Assembly: GCF_002198675.1 (NCBI RefSeq)
Contig: NZ_MWLL01000125.1
Span: 1 to 42,532 of the forward strand
Reading direction: 5' to 3'
Source of the DNA: Kineosporia sp. R_H_3
GTDB lineage: Bacteria > Actinomycetota > Actinomycetes > Actinomycetales > Kineosporiaceae
DNA length: 42,532 nucleotides
The notes under the pieces were generated by a model. The model saw only the letters and a program-made list of their open reading frames with translations, was not told where the DNA came from and did no database searches. Positions 7,187 to 15,707 of the stretch are shown one piece after another. How positions within the stretch are numbered: the stretch's first letter is position 1; every line of letters begins with the position of its first letter. Both the position numbers and the translations under genes were made by a program.

Positions 7187-7702
7187 TCACCGGGAGGCGC
7201 CCGCCCTGAGGCGCTCGAGGACCGCGCCGATCCGCTCCGCGAGGGCGTCCCGGTCCGCCTCGGTGACGTGCGCGGCCGGGTCCCCGCCGTGGTAGCCGAA
7301 CACGTACGGACCCCTACGGTCGTCGGGGAGGTCCGCCGCTCGCGGCACGACATGGAAGTGCAGGTGCGCGAACCCCTCCGCCTCGGAGAACTGCATGACG
7401 TACGTCTTGACGCAGCCGACCGTCTCGCGGAGCGCGATCGACAGCGTCCGCAGCAGCTCTCCGAGCTCGCAGGCCTCGTCCGCGGTGAGGTCGGCGATCG
7501 TCGTCACGTGCCGTTCGGGGACGATGACGAGCCAGCCCGGCAGCGACGTCTGGAAGTCGTGGACGACGCGCCAGCGCGGGGTGCGGACGATGCGCTGCCA
7601 GCGGGGCAACGCCGCCGCAGCGGTGCGGTCGCAGACGTAGCACCCGGGCTCGAGCGCCCGGTCCTCGGTGGTGGGAGCGGTCGGGTCGTCGTCGGCGGCC
7701 AT
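7187..7702 (-). CDS. HIT family nucleotide-binding protein
   Basis: 171 aa. The histidine triad HLHFHVVPR (H-x-H-x-H) near residue 120 is the catalytic and nucleotide-binding signature of HIT hydrolases and transferases, which act on nucleoside phosphoramidates or dinucleoside polyphosphates. An N-terminal C-x2-C (residues 21-24, CYVC) is followed by the usual hydrophobic strand (WLVIVPERHV). The start at 7702 begins a short acidic leader before the domain; longer frames upstream would cross the palindromic region. It is divergent from the phosphotransferase gene at 7963, with a large palindrome between them. Substrate not inferable. Confidence 0.88.
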   Translation of the reverse strand: MAADDDPTAPTTEDRALEPGCYVCDRTAAAALPRWQRIVRTPRWRVVHDFQTSLPGWLVIVPERHVTTIADLTADEACELGELLRTLSIALRETVGCVKTYVMQFSEAEGFAHLHFHVVPRAADLPDDRRGPYVFGYHGGDPAAHVTEADRDALAERIGAVLERLRAGASR

Positions 7703-7790
7703 CCGTGGAGTCTCGTGCACCGGCCCCTGACCGTGCTGCCGCACCCATGCTCTGCTCTGCCCGCAGCAGCGAGCCAGAGCACCGGCCGGC

Positions 7791-7864
7791 GATCGATGCA
7801 GTGATCGATGCGCGGTTTCCGGGGTGATGACCCCGCGGACCGCACATCGATGCCTGCATCGATC
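7791..7864. repeat. 26-nt imperfect inverted repeat with four ATCGATG cores
   Basis: Left arm 7791-7816 and right arm 7839-7864 match as inverted repeats at 23 of 26 positions. Each arm carries two ATCGATG/CATCGAT cores, and the 22-nt centre holds a GGGG/CCCC mini-hairpin. It lies between the divergent HIT and phosphotransferase genes, upstream of both starts, which fits a shared operator for a multimeric regulator. A structured element or small non-autonomous repeat is also possible. Confidence 0.75.
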
Positions 7865-7962
7865 GTGGCGACCGCGCGCGGACGGCGGGACGTCTACGGT
7901 CGGGGACCGGGATGCCCGGGACACGGCTCCGGTCATCGGTCGACGGTGGGAGGTGGGCGCGC

Positions 7963-8766
7963 GTGGAGTCGCCGCAGGACGGTCTCCGGGAGCGGGCCGC
8001 CGCTGCGGTCCGCCGCGTCGAGCCGGGCGCCACCGCACGGTCGCTCGACGTCCTCGGGTCCGGGCTCGACCACACCGCCTTCCGGCACGGCGACCTCGTC
8101 GTCAGGGTCGGCGCGTTCCCGGCGTGGGAGCCGGCGCTGCTCGTGCTGCTCCGCGAACGGCTCGGCTGGCCGGCCCCCGTACCGCGGCACGTCGAGGACG
8201 GCGCCATGGTCCTGGACCTCCTCCCCGGCGAGCCGCTCCTCGGTCGGCGGCCGCCGGCCGGTCTCGCTGCCGGTCTCGCCGCCCTGCTCACGGACCTGCA
8301 CGCCGCGGACGGCGGGCTGCTCGAGGAGTTCGAGGCGCTGCTGCCGGACGACGACGCGGAGCCGGGGGAGTGGCTCGACGGTCTCGACGGCCCCGCCGAC
8401 CTGCTCGCCGTCGTGCGGCGCGACGTCCCGCCTGCCGCGCCGGTGCGGGTGCCGGTCCACAACGACCTCGGGGCGGAGCACCTGCTCGTCGAGGGCGACC
8501 GGCTGACCGGCGTCCTCGACTGGTCCGACGCAGCGCTCGCCGACCCTGCCGTCGACGTGTCGCGGCTCCTGCGGGACCTCGGGCCGGGGTTCGTCGCCGG
8601 GCTCATGGCGCGGTACCGGGGACCGGTCGACCCCGGGTTCGACGACCGCGTGCTGTTCTACGCGCGGTGCGCCGCGCTCGAGGATCTCGCGTTCGGTGCG
8701 GAGACCGGGCGGCGGGAGTATGTCGAGAACGCCGTGCGTGCGGTGGGGTGGTTGTTCCCTGGGTGA
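7963..8766 (+). CDS. Aminoglycoside phosphotransferase-family (kinase-fold) protein
   Basis: 267 aa. Kinase-like APH fold: an ATP-binding lobe with DHTAFRHGDLVVRVG, the catalytic-loop motif VHNDLGAEHLLV (Brenner-type H-x-D) in the second half, and the metal-binding GVLDWSDAALADPAVD. The usual catalytic-loop Asn is replaced by His (HNDLGAEH). Family members phosphorylate antibiotics, sugars, choline or other small alcohols; resistance should not be assumed. The GTG at 7963 is chosen because GGGAGG lies nine bases before it; an ATG at 7912 is in frame but has no such site. The stop codon is embedded in GGGTGACGGG, a motif shared with the repeat array and the tRNA-Gly 3' end that follow. Confidence 0.8.
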   Translation: MESPQDGLRERAAAAVRRVEPGATARSLDVLGSGLDHTAFRHGDLVVRVGAFPAWEPALLVLLRERLGWPAPVPRHVEDGAMVLDLLPGEPLLGRRPPAGLAAGLAALLTDLHAADGGLLEEFEALLPDDDAEPGEWLDGLDGPADLLAVVRRDVPPAAPVRVPVHNDLGAEHLLVEGDRLTGVLDWSDAALADPAVDVSRLLRDLGPGFVAGLMARYRGPVDPGFDDRVLFYARCAALEDLAFGAETGRREYVENAVRAVGWLFPG

Positions 8767-8768
8767 CG

Positions 8769-8793
8769 GGGCCCGCTCGTTCCTCGCGGGCCC
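8769..8793. repeat. Hairpin A1 of the array
   Basis: Eight-bp stem GGGCCCGC/GCGGGCCC around the loop TCGTTCCTC (8777-8785). Confidence 0.8.
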
Positions 8794-8831
8794 GCTGCGC
8801 TCCGCCCGATCCCCGGCAGCGCTCCTGGTCC

Positions 8832-8882
8832 GGTCGTCGAAGGGGCGGGCCCGAAAAGCGTGGGCCCGCCCCTTCGACGACC
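8832..8882. repeat. Hairpin B1 of the array (21-bp perfect stem)
   Basis: Arms 8832-8852 and 8862-8882 pair perfectly over 21 bp around the loop GAAAAGCGT (8853-8861). Confidence 0.9.
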
Positions 8883-8909
8883 AGAGCGGGTGACGGGATC
8901 CGTCGCTCC

Positions 8910-8938
8910 GCGGGCTCGCTCGTTCCTCGCGAGCCCGC
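8910..8938. repeat. Hairpin A2 of the array
   Basis: Ten-bp stem GCGGGCTCGC/GCGAGCCCGC around the same loop TCGTTCCTC (8920-8928) as hairpin A1. Confidence 0.85.
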
Positions 8939-8971
8939 TCCGCTCCTCCCGATTCCCGGCATGACCATTGG

Positions 8972-9028
8972 TCGTTGCGCGAGGAGGGCGCCCCCGAAAA
9001 GCGTGGGGGCGCCCTCCTCGCGCAACGA
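8972..9028 (-). terminator. Hairpin B2 of the array: 24-bp perfect stem abutting tRNA-Gly 3' end
   Basis: Arms 8972-8995 and 9005-9028 pair perfectly over 24 bp around GAAAAGCGT (8996-9004). In the tRNA transcript the stem begins at the discriminator base, so it could act as terminator or as a 3'-processing block. There is no U-tract after it, and the loop is identical to that of hairpin B1. Confidence 0.6.
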
Positions 9029-9098
9029 GCGGGTGACGGGAATCGAACCCGCATGACCAGCTTGGAAGGCTGGGGCTCTGCCATTGAGCTACACCCGC
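9028..9098 (-). tRNA. tRNA-Gly (anticodon TCC)
   Basis: Full cloverleaf on the minus strand: acceptor GCGGGTG/CACCCGC, D-arm GCTC...GAGC, anticodon stem CCAGC/GCTGG with loop CTTCCAA (anticodon TCC), T-arm GCGGG-TTCGATT-CCCGT, discriminator T. CCA is not encoded. A 24-bp hairpin starts at its 3' end. Confidence 0.97.
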
Positions 9099-9152
9099 GC
9101 GATGGTCGGCAGCGGGGCGGAATGCGTGCCCGGCGTCGACCTCGCACGTCGT

Positions 9153-9158
9153 AGCCTA
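9153..9158 (-). promoter_or_regulatory. Candidate -10 for tRNA-Gly
   Basis: TAGGCT on the minus strand about 55 bases upstream of the mature tRNA-Gly 5' end. The -35 is not clear. Confidence 0.3.
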
Positions 9159-9265
9159 GTGCCTGCCGCCCGCTGGACGGGTGGCCGAACGGTTCCCGGC
9201 GGTGCCCCGGCCGTCGTCCTGGGCAGAGGCCACGGACGGTGCGCGGGGAGTGCGCCGGGCAGCCA

Positions 9266-9339
9266 CGGGGTATGGCGCAGCTTGGTAGCGCGTCCGCTTT
9301 GGGAGCGGAAGGCCGCCGGTTCGAATCCGGCTACCCCGA
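9266..9339 (+). tRNA. tRNA-Pro (anticodon TGG)
   Basis: Full cloverleaf: acceptor CGGGGTA/TACCCCG, D-arm GCGC...GCGC, anticodon stem TCCGC/GCGGA with loop TTTGGGA (anticodon TGG), T-arm GCCGG-TTCGAAT-CCGGC, discriminator A. CCA is not encoded. It is divergent from tRNA-Gly. Confidence 0.97.
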
Positions 9340-9380
9340 CCGGCAGGAGAAGCCCGCGACGCGGGTGCGGGAGGTACGGC

Positions 9381-9788
9381 ATGCCGCTGCGGACGCGGTC
9401 CACCTGGTTCGGGGTCGTCCTCGACTCCACCGATGCCCGGGCCCTGGCCCGGTTCTACGCCGACCTGCTCGGCTGGCAGATCTTCAACGAGAGCGACACG
9501 TGGGTCGACCTCGCCCCGTCCGAGGACGCCGGCTACAACTTCGCCTTCGCGACCGACCCGCTGTACGTCCCGCCGGTCTGGCCGACGGTCGAGGGCCGCC
9601 CGCAGATGTCGATGCACCTCGACCTCGAGGTCGACGACCTCGCCGAGGGGGTCGCGCACGCCCTCGCGGTCGGGGCCCGGCTCGCGGACGTGCAGCCCCA
9701 GGACGACGTCCGCGTGCTGCTCGACCCGGCGGGTCACCCGTTCTGCCTCTACACGGACAGCCAGGGCGGGTCCGCCGCCGACGCCTGA
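9381..9788 (+). CDS. VOC (glyoxalase/bleomycin-resistance fold) family protein
   Basis: 135 aa, a two-module VOC protein: first module RTRSTWFGVVLDSTDARALARFYADLLGW, second MSMHLDLEVDDLAEGV, ending in the typical LLDPAGHPFCLY. Possible metal ligands (His in the second module, the Asp/Glu strand) are present, but the substrate cannot be inferred; the group includes lyases, dioxygenases and binding proteins. ATG at 9381 follows GGAGG. It sits right behind tRNA-Pro and in front of the tig promoter. Confidence 0.85.
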   Translation: MPLRTRSTWFGVVLDSTDARALARFYADLLGWQIFNESDTWVDLAPSEDAGYNFAFATDPLYVPPVWPTVEGRPQMSMHLDLEVDDLAEGVAHALAVGARLADVQPQDDVRVLLDPAGHPFCLYTDSQGGSAADA

Positions 9789-9818
9789 TTCGGACGCCCG
9801 CACGCAGACGGCTACGAT
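9789..9818 (+). promoter_or_regulatory. Promoter of tig
   Basis: TTCGGA (9789-9794), an 18-nt spacer and TACGAT (9813-9818), followed by a leader of about 85 nt to the GTG start. The same TTCGGA-18-TAnnAT arrangement precedes valS and ileS. Confidence 0.55.
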
Positions 9819-9910
9819 GACGGGCGGCGCCGTCGCCGTCCGGGCGATGCGCACGCGTTCCGAGCGCGCGGTGCCTGACCCACGCCATCCATCCGCAGGA
9901 GAAGCCCGCA

Positions 9911-11347
9911 GTGAAGAGCGCCGTCGAGACCCTCAACCCGACCCGGGTGAAGCTCACCGTCGAGGTGCCGTTCGACGAGCTCAAGCCGAGCCTCGACGCG
10001 GCCTACAAGTCCATCGCGAGCCAGGTGAACATCCCCGGGTTCCGCAAGGGCAAGGTCCCGCCGCGCATCATCGACCAGCGGATCGGCAAGGGCGCGGTCC
10101 TCGAGGAGGCCGTCAACGACGCCCTCCCGAAGTTCTACGCCCAGGCGGTCGAGGAGAGCGACGTCCGCCCCCTCGGCCAGCCGACCGTCGACGTCACCGA
10201 CGTCCCGGACCCGACCGCCGGTGGTGACCTCAAGTTCACCGCCGAGGTCGACGTCCGCCCGCAGATCGACCTGCCGGAGCTCGAGGGCATCGTCGTGACG
10301 GTCGACGACATCGAGGTCAGCGACGAGGACGTCGACACCCGCGTCGAGAGCCTGCGCGAGCGGTTCGGCACCCTGACGACCGTCGAGCGCGCGATCGCCG
10401 AGAACGACTTCGTCTCCATCGACATCACCGCGTCGATCGACGGCGAGGAGATCGACGCCGCGAACAACGTCTCGTACCAGCTCGGCAGCGGCACGATGCT
10501 CGAGGGCATGGACGACGCCCTCGCCGGCCTGCAGGCGGGGGAGACGACGACGTTCGTCTCCAAGCTCGCTGGCGGCGACCGCGCCGGCCAGGACGCGACG
10601 ATCACGCTGACCGTCCAGGCCGTCAAGGAGCGCCAGCTCCCCGACCTCGACGACGACTTCGCCCAGCTCGCGAGCGAGTTCGACACCCTCGCCGAGCTGC
10701 GCGACGACCTGCGCGAGAAGACGGCCGAGAGCAAGAAGTTCGAGCAGGGCCTGCAGGCCCGCGAGCGGCTCCTCGACCACCTCACGGAGAGCGTCGAGGT
10801 CGCCGTCCCGGACGGCGTCGTCACCGAGGAGGTCAACCGCCACCTCGAGAACGAGGGGCGCCTCGAGGACGACGAGCACCGCGCCGAGGTCGAGGAGGAG
10901 ACCCGCAAGGGCGTCCGCATGCAGCTCCTGCTCGACGCGATCGCCGAGAAGGTCCAGGTCTCGGTCGGCCAGAACGACCTGCTCCAGTACCTCGTGTCCT
11001 CCGCGCAGCAGTACGGCATGGACCCGAACGAGTTCATCCGCATGGTCGACCAGTCGGGCCAGATCCCGGCGATGGTCGGCGAGGTCGCCCGCCGCAAGGC
11101 GCTCGCCGCCGTCCTCGAGAAGGCCGTGGTGAACGACGCGTCCGGCAACGTCGTCGACCTCCAGGCGCTCTTCGCGCAGGACGAGGACGGGGACGACGGC
11201 ATCCAGCTCATCTCCCCGGACGACGCGCAGGCCGAGGCCGGCGTCGAGGAGGCCGTCCCGGCCGCCGCGCCGTCCGCCGCCGACCCGACGGCGATCACCG
11301 TCTCCGACATCGGCGGCTTCGAGCCCGCCGAGGACCCGAAGAGCTGA
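9911..11347 (+). CDS. tig: Trigger factor (ribosome-associated chaperone / prolyl isomerase)
   Basis: 478 aa, normal size. The N-terminal ribosome-binding domain carries the signature GFRKGKVPP (near residue 40), which docks at the exit tunnel. The FKBP-type PPIase domain spans about 155-245 ([18 protein letters not shown] ... [21 protein letters not shown]), and a long helical chaperone domain runs to about 430. The last ~45 residues are Ala/Asp/Glu-rich and probably disordered, typical of actinobacterial versions. GTG at 9911 is supported by AGGAGA upstream. It heads the tig-clpP1-clpP2-clpX cluster, placing nascent-chain folding beside protein degradation. A strong hairpin terminator follows, so the clp genes have their own promoter. 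Confidence 0.98.
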   Translation: MKSAVETLNPTRVKLTVEVPFDELKPSLDAAYKSIASQVNIPGFRKGKVPPRIIDQRIGKGAVLEEAVNDALPKFYAQAVEESDVRPLGQPTVDVTDVPDPTAGGDLKFTAEVDVRPQIDLPELEGIVVTVDDIEVSDEDVDTRVESLRERFGTLTTVERAIAENDFVSIDITASIDGEEIDAANNVSYQLGSGTMLEGMDDALAGLQAGETTTFVSKLAGGDRAGQDATITLTVQAVKERQLPDLDDDFAQLASEFDTLAELRDDLREKTAESKKFEQGLQARERLLDHLTESVEVAVPDGVVTEEVNRHLENEGRLEDDEHRAEVEEETRKGVRMQLLLDAIAEKVQVSVGQNDLLQYLVSSAQQYGMDPNEFIRMVDQSGQIPAMVGEVARRKALAAVLEKAVVNDASGNVVDLQALFAQDEDGDDGIQLISPDDAQAEAGVEEAVPAAAPSAADPTAITVSDIGGFEPAEDPKS

Positions 11348-11380
11348 CCGCCCGCACCACCCGCACCACCCGTCCCGTCC

Positions 11381-11417
11381 GTCGCGCCGTCCGGAGCTCC
11401 GCCCCGGGCGGCGCGAC
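11381..11417 (+). terminator. Terminator after tig
   Basis: GTCGCGCCGTCC pairs with GGGCGGCGCGAC (12 pairs, one G-T) around a 13-nt loop. It lies 34 bases after the tig stop and just before the clp operator. Confidence 0.8.
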
Positions 11418-11420
11418 GAC

Positions 11421-11474
11421 TTTGTTCGCGCACGGCGCAGCCGTTCGGCGGGCCCGCGTGCGCCGTCAGCGAAC
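11421..11474. promoter_or_regulatory. Probable ClgR operator (two inverted boxes) upstream of clpP1
   Basis: GTTCGCGCACGGCGCA (11424-11439) and, inverted, GTTCGCTGACGGCGCA (11474-11459) match at 14 of 16 positions. Both resemble the actinobacterial ClgR box (CGC-Y-N-A-N-R-GCG core); the right-hand copy differs from it at one position by my alignment. ClgR is known to activate clpP1P2 in several actinobacteria. A TAGGGT hexamer (11512-11517) could be the -10 of the activated promoter. Confidence 0.55.
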
Positions 11475-11640
11475 ATCGGTCGGGCCGGGAGCAAGACCTG
11501 CCGTAGTGGGCGTTAGGGTCGCTCGTAACGACGCCCCGCGCGTCGGCCGTCAGAGCTCGTGTGACACGCTCTGTCGACCGCCGCGACCAGCGTCACCGAA
11601 GACGTCGTCATCGCCGTCCGAGATCACCGGGAGTGCCATC

Positions 11641-12300
11641 GTGAGCCAGCTGATCGTGCCGGGGACGCCTTCCTTCGGCGAGCTCGCCGAGGGTCCGACC
11701 GCCCGCGGCCCGCAGCCCGGGATGGGTCTGGACGACCACATCTACAACCGGCTCCTCCGCGACCGGATCCTGTTCCTGGGGTCCGAGGTCCGCGACGAGA
11801 ACGCCAACGCCATCTGCGCGCAGCTGCTGCTGCTCGCGGCGGAGGACCCCACCAAGGACATCTACCTCTACATCAACTCGCCCGGCGGCTCGGTCACGGC
11901 CGGCATGGCCATCTACGACACGATGCAGTTCGTCCAGCCGGACGTCGCGACGGTCGCCATGGGTCTGGCCGCGTCGATGGGGCAGTTCCTGCTCTCCGCC
12001 GGTGCAAAGGGCAAGCGCTACGCCCTGCCGCACGCGCGGGTCATGATGCACCAGCCGCTCGGCGGCATCAGCGGCACGGCCAGCGACATCAAGATCCAGG
12101 CCGAGCTGATCCTCCACATGAAGCGCCAGATGGCCGAGCTCATCGCCGAGCAGACCGGCCAGACGCCCGAGACGATCGCCCGTGACTCCGACCGCGACCG
12201 CTGGTTCACCGCGGAGCAGGCGCTCGAGTACGGCCTCGTCGACCACGTCGTCCGCTCGGCCGGTCAGGTCAGCGGCGGCGGCGGCACGACGGCGTCCTGA
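11641..12300 (+). CDS. clpP1: ATP-dependent Clp protease proteolytic subunit 1
   Basis: 219 aa. Catalytic triad by family alignment: Ser112 (AASMGQF), His137 (MMHQPLG) and Asp186 (SDRDRW). The YINSPGGSV segment lines the substrate channel. In actinobacteria ClpP1 and ClpP2 form a mixed 14-mer that works with ClpX or ClpC and is often essential. The GTG at 11641 is chosen because GGGAG lies a few bases upstream and conservation starts there; the frame stays open upstream through the operator region, which is non-coding by context. clpP2 follows 79 bases later, as one operon. Confidence 0.97.
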   Translation: MSQLIVPGTPSFGELAEGPTARGPQPGMGLDDHIYNRLLRDRILFLGSEVRDENANAICAQLLLLAAEDPTKDIYLYINSPGGSVTAGMAIYDTMQFVQPDVATVAMGLAASMGQFLLSAGAKGKRYALPHARVMMHQPLGGISGTASDIKIQAELILHMKRQMAELIAEQTGQTPETIARDSDRDRWFTAEQALEYGLVDHVVRSAGQVSGGGGTTAS

Positions 12301-12379
12301 CGCCCGACCAGCCCGCTGCGCGAGCCCTCACGGGTGCCGCGCCGACCGCAGCCACCAGACTCGTCCCCGGAGGACAGAC

Positions 12380-13054
12380 ATGAACGTGAACCCGCTCCGC
12401 GGCGGCCAGCAGATGCCGCAGATGCCCAGCAGCCGCTACATCCTGCCGAACTTCGAAGAGCGCACCGCCTACGGCTTCAAGCGGATGGACCCGTACACGA
12501 AGCTGTTCGAGGACCGCATCATCTTCCTCGGCGTCCAGGTCGACGACGCGTCGGCGGACGACATCATGGCCCAGCTCATCGTCCTGGAGAGCCAGGACCC
12601 GGAGCGGGACATCATCATGTACATCAACTCGCCCGGCGGCTCCTTCACGGCGCTCACGGCGATCTACGACACGATGCAGTACGTCAAGCCCGACATCTCC
12701 ACGGTCTGCCTCGGGCAGGCCGCGTCGGCCGCTGCCGTCCTGCTCGGCGCCGGGGCCAAGGGCAAGCGCCTGGCCCTGCCGAACGCACGCGTCCTCATCC
12801 ACCAGCCGGCGATGTCCGGCGGTGACTACGGCCAGGCGAGCGACATCGAGATCCAGGCCAACGAGGTGCAGCGCATGCGTGGTTGGCTCGAGGAGACGCT
12901 CGCCCGGCACTGCGGGCGGGACGTCGAGAAGGTGCGAACCGACATCGAGCGGGACAAGATCCTCACCGCCGAGCAGGCGGTGGAGTACGGTCTCGTGGAC
13001 GTCGTGCTCGGGAGCCGGAAGACGGACACCCCCGCGTACGGCACCGAGAACTGA
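12380..13054 (+). CDS. clpP2: ATP-dependent Clp protease proteolytic subunit 2
   Basis: 224 aa. Triad residues Ser116 (QAASAAA), His141 (LIHQPAM) and Asp192 (ERDK) are present, so both subunits should be catalytically competent. An N-terminal extension ([15 protein letters not shown]) precedes the conserved [12 protein letters not shown] propeptide-like segment seen in actinobacterial ClpP2. ATG at 12380 follows GGAGG. It partners ClpP1 in the hetero-tetradecamer; clpX lies 131 bases downstream behind a possible separate promoter. Confidence 0.97.
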   Translation: MNVNPLRGGQQMPQMPSSRYILPNFEERTAYGFKRMDPYTKLFEDRIIFLGVQVDDASADDIMAQLIVLESQDPERDIIMYINSPGGSFTALTAIYDTMQYVKPDISTVCLGQAASAAAVLLGAGAKGKRLALPNARVLIHQPAMSGGDYGQASDIEIQANEVQRMRGWLEETLARHCGRDVEKVRTDIERDKILTAEQAVEYGLVDVVLGSRKTDTPAYGTEN

Positions 13055-13185
13055 CACGCCGATCCGTCAGGGTCATCCGCTGACAGGGGGGCTCGGGTGG
13101 CGTTCAATGGATACGGGGCCGTTCCACGCACGAGACGCCGCCCGTATCTCGCGACACACCCGGCCCCCAGGAGGAAGGACACCTC

Positions 13186-14466
<1,281 letters not shown>

Positions 14467-14483
14467 CACCCGGTCCACCGAGA

Positions 14484-14519
14484 CGACGGGCCGCCCTGCA
14501 GACGCAGGGCGGCCCGTCG
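14484..14519. terminator. Bidirectional terminator between clpX and the convergent gene
   Basis: Perfect 16-bp stem CGACGGGCCGCCCTGC / GCAGGGCGGCCCGTCG with loop AGAC, between the clpX stop and the stop of the minus-strand gene at 14536. Confidence 0.9.
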
Positions 14520-14535
14520 GCGTTCGTGGACCCGG

Positions 14536-15597
14536 CTACGGCGTGGCGCGCAGCTCCACCGCGGCCCGGGCCTCCCGGGCGAGCGTGAGCGCCGAGCCGC
14601 CCGTCGCGGTCACCGTGACGCTCACGACGGCGCCCGCGTCGACGGCGAGGCACATCGTCGTGCGGCCCTTGTGGACGCCGCAGCCGAACCAGCCGCCGAG
14701 CTCGCCGGGGTCGCGTTCGGTGAGGACGACGCCCGACTCCGCGACGGCGCGGGTGAAGCCGGCCCGCACGAGCTCGCGCTCGTCCGCCTCGAGCGGGTGC
14801 TGCGGGCGGCCGACGACGACGACCACCCGGGTGCCGGCCTTGCCGCCGTAGACGGCGAGGTCGGTGATCATCTGCCCGGCGCCGGAGCCGAGCAGCCCGG
14901 TCTGGGCCGCCCTGGCCTGGGCCGTGGCGCTCGCGGTCGTGATCCGGGTCATGCCGGCGACCGTGCGCGGGACGTGCACGCTCGTGCGCTCCCAGACGAC
15001 CCGGTCCTCGTGCTCGAGGTAGCGGGGCACGCCGACGACCGCGCCGTAGCCGGCGGCCCCGGCGAGCAGCGCGGCGAGCACCGACGCGACGGCGACCCGG
15101 CCCGGGCGGCGGCGGGCCCGCCGGCCAAGCGTCACGTCCTGCGGCGGTGCCGGGAGCGGTCGCGGGGACGGCGCCCGCCATGCCGCGTCCTGCCCGGCGG
15201 GCGGTGCGGGGCGGCCGGACACCGGCGCCGCGGCGTGCGCGGTGAACGCGGGCACCGGGCGGCCGGGCACGCCGGCCGGGGGCACGGCCAACGAGGGCCC
15301 GGCGGACGAGGTCACGGACGCCGGGGGAGCGGCGGCCGGGGACCGGCCCGACGAGCTCCACGGCCGCTGGTCGCCGGGCGGCTGCACCGGCCGCTCGAAG
15401 ACCGGCGGCAGGTTGGGCGGCGGGGCGGACAGCCGGCCCGCGGGCACGAAGGGTGCGTCGGGGCCGTCGTCCTCGGGGGCGAGGGTCTGCAGGGGCCGTG
15501 AGCGCTGCGCGGGGAGACGCCCCGCGACGGGGGCCTCGGCGGCCCGGCCGGGGCGGCCCTGCGGGAAGTAGTCGTACCCGGGCTCCGTGCGTGCCAC
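14536..15597 (-). CDS. Hypothetical single-pass membrane protein with Pro/Ala-rich cytoplasmic region
   Basis: 353 aa. Residues about 1-165 are Pro/Ala-rich and low complexity, without a signal peptide. An Arg-rich stop ([10 protein letters not shown]) precedes one transmembrane helix (about 170-190). The remaining ~165 residues should be extracytoplasmic and contain two cysteines ([17 protein letters not shown]) that may form a disulfide. I recognise no named domain. The start is GTG at 15597 with GGGGAGGTGG upstream. It is divergent from valS and convergent with clpX; the position gives no clear functional hint. Confidence 0.7.
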   Translation of the reverse strand: MARTEPGYDYFPQGRPGRAAEAPVAGRLPAQRSRPLQTLAPEDDGPDAPFVPAGRLSAPPPNLPPVFERPVQPPGDQRPWSSSGRSPAAAPPASVTSSAGPSLAVPPAGVPGRPVPAFTAHAAAPVSGRPAPPAGQDAAWRAPSPRPLPAPPQDVTLGRRARRRPGRVAVASVLAALLAGAAGYGAVVGVPRYLEHEDRVVWERTSVHVPRTVAGMTRITTASATAQARAAQTGLLGSGAGQMITDLAVYGGKAGTRVVVVVGRPQHPLEADERELVRAGFTRAVAESGVVLTERDPGELGGWFGCGVHKGRTTMCLAVDAGAVVSVTVTATGGSALTLAREARAAVELRATP

Positions 15598-15670
15598 CGG
15601 CGTCCACCTCCCCGCGCTCGACGTTCGTCCCCGCTCTCCTCGGCACGACGCGCCCCGACCTTGAGCCCGG

Positions 15671-15700
15671 TTCGGAGCACACCCCGAACCTCCGTAGGAT
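15671..15700 (+). promoter_or_regulatory. Promoter of valS, probably leaderless
   Basis: TTCGGA (15671-15676), an 18-nt spacer and TAGGAT (15695-15700), which ends seven bases before the valS ATG. Transcription would start at or next to the A of ATG. No Shine-Dalgarno is present. Confidence 0.6.
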
Positions 15701-15707
15701 TTCGGCC

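Larger units (their letters stand above)
8761..9028. repeat. Tandem hairpin array next to tRNA-Gly
   Basis: Two tandem units (about 8761-8886 and 8887-9028). Each has a GGGTGACGGG start matching the complement of the tRNA-Gly 3' end, a short hairpin with loop TCGTTCCTC, a conserved linker (GCTnCGCTCCnCCCGATnCCCGGCA, eight variable bases, GGTC), and a long perfect hairpin with loop GAAAAGCGT. Loops and linkers are nearly identical between units while stem sequences differ, yet every stem remains perfectly paired. On the minus strand the array directly follows tRNA-Gly. Confidence 0.85.

Noticed and set aside
7791-7864. Plain transcription terminator
   Set aside because: It lies between the starts of two divergent genes, upstream of both, where no terminator is needed.
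7963-8766. Antibiotic resistance call for the phosphotransferase
   Set aside because: The kinase fold is shared by many small-molecule kinases and nothing links this protein to a drug substrate.
9170-9210. tRNA-like fragment (GGGTGGCCGAACGG)
   Set aside because: It resembles a D-arm, but no matching acceptor, anticodon or T-arm follows, so it is not a tRNA gene.
9028-9339. Integrated element between the two tRNAs
   Set aside because: No integrase or flanking direct att repeat is visible; only the short 3'-end motif repeats in the hairpin array.
14536-15597. Assigning a named function from the Pro-rich N-terminus
   Set aside because: Low-complexity sequence gives misleading similarity; no domain is recognisable.
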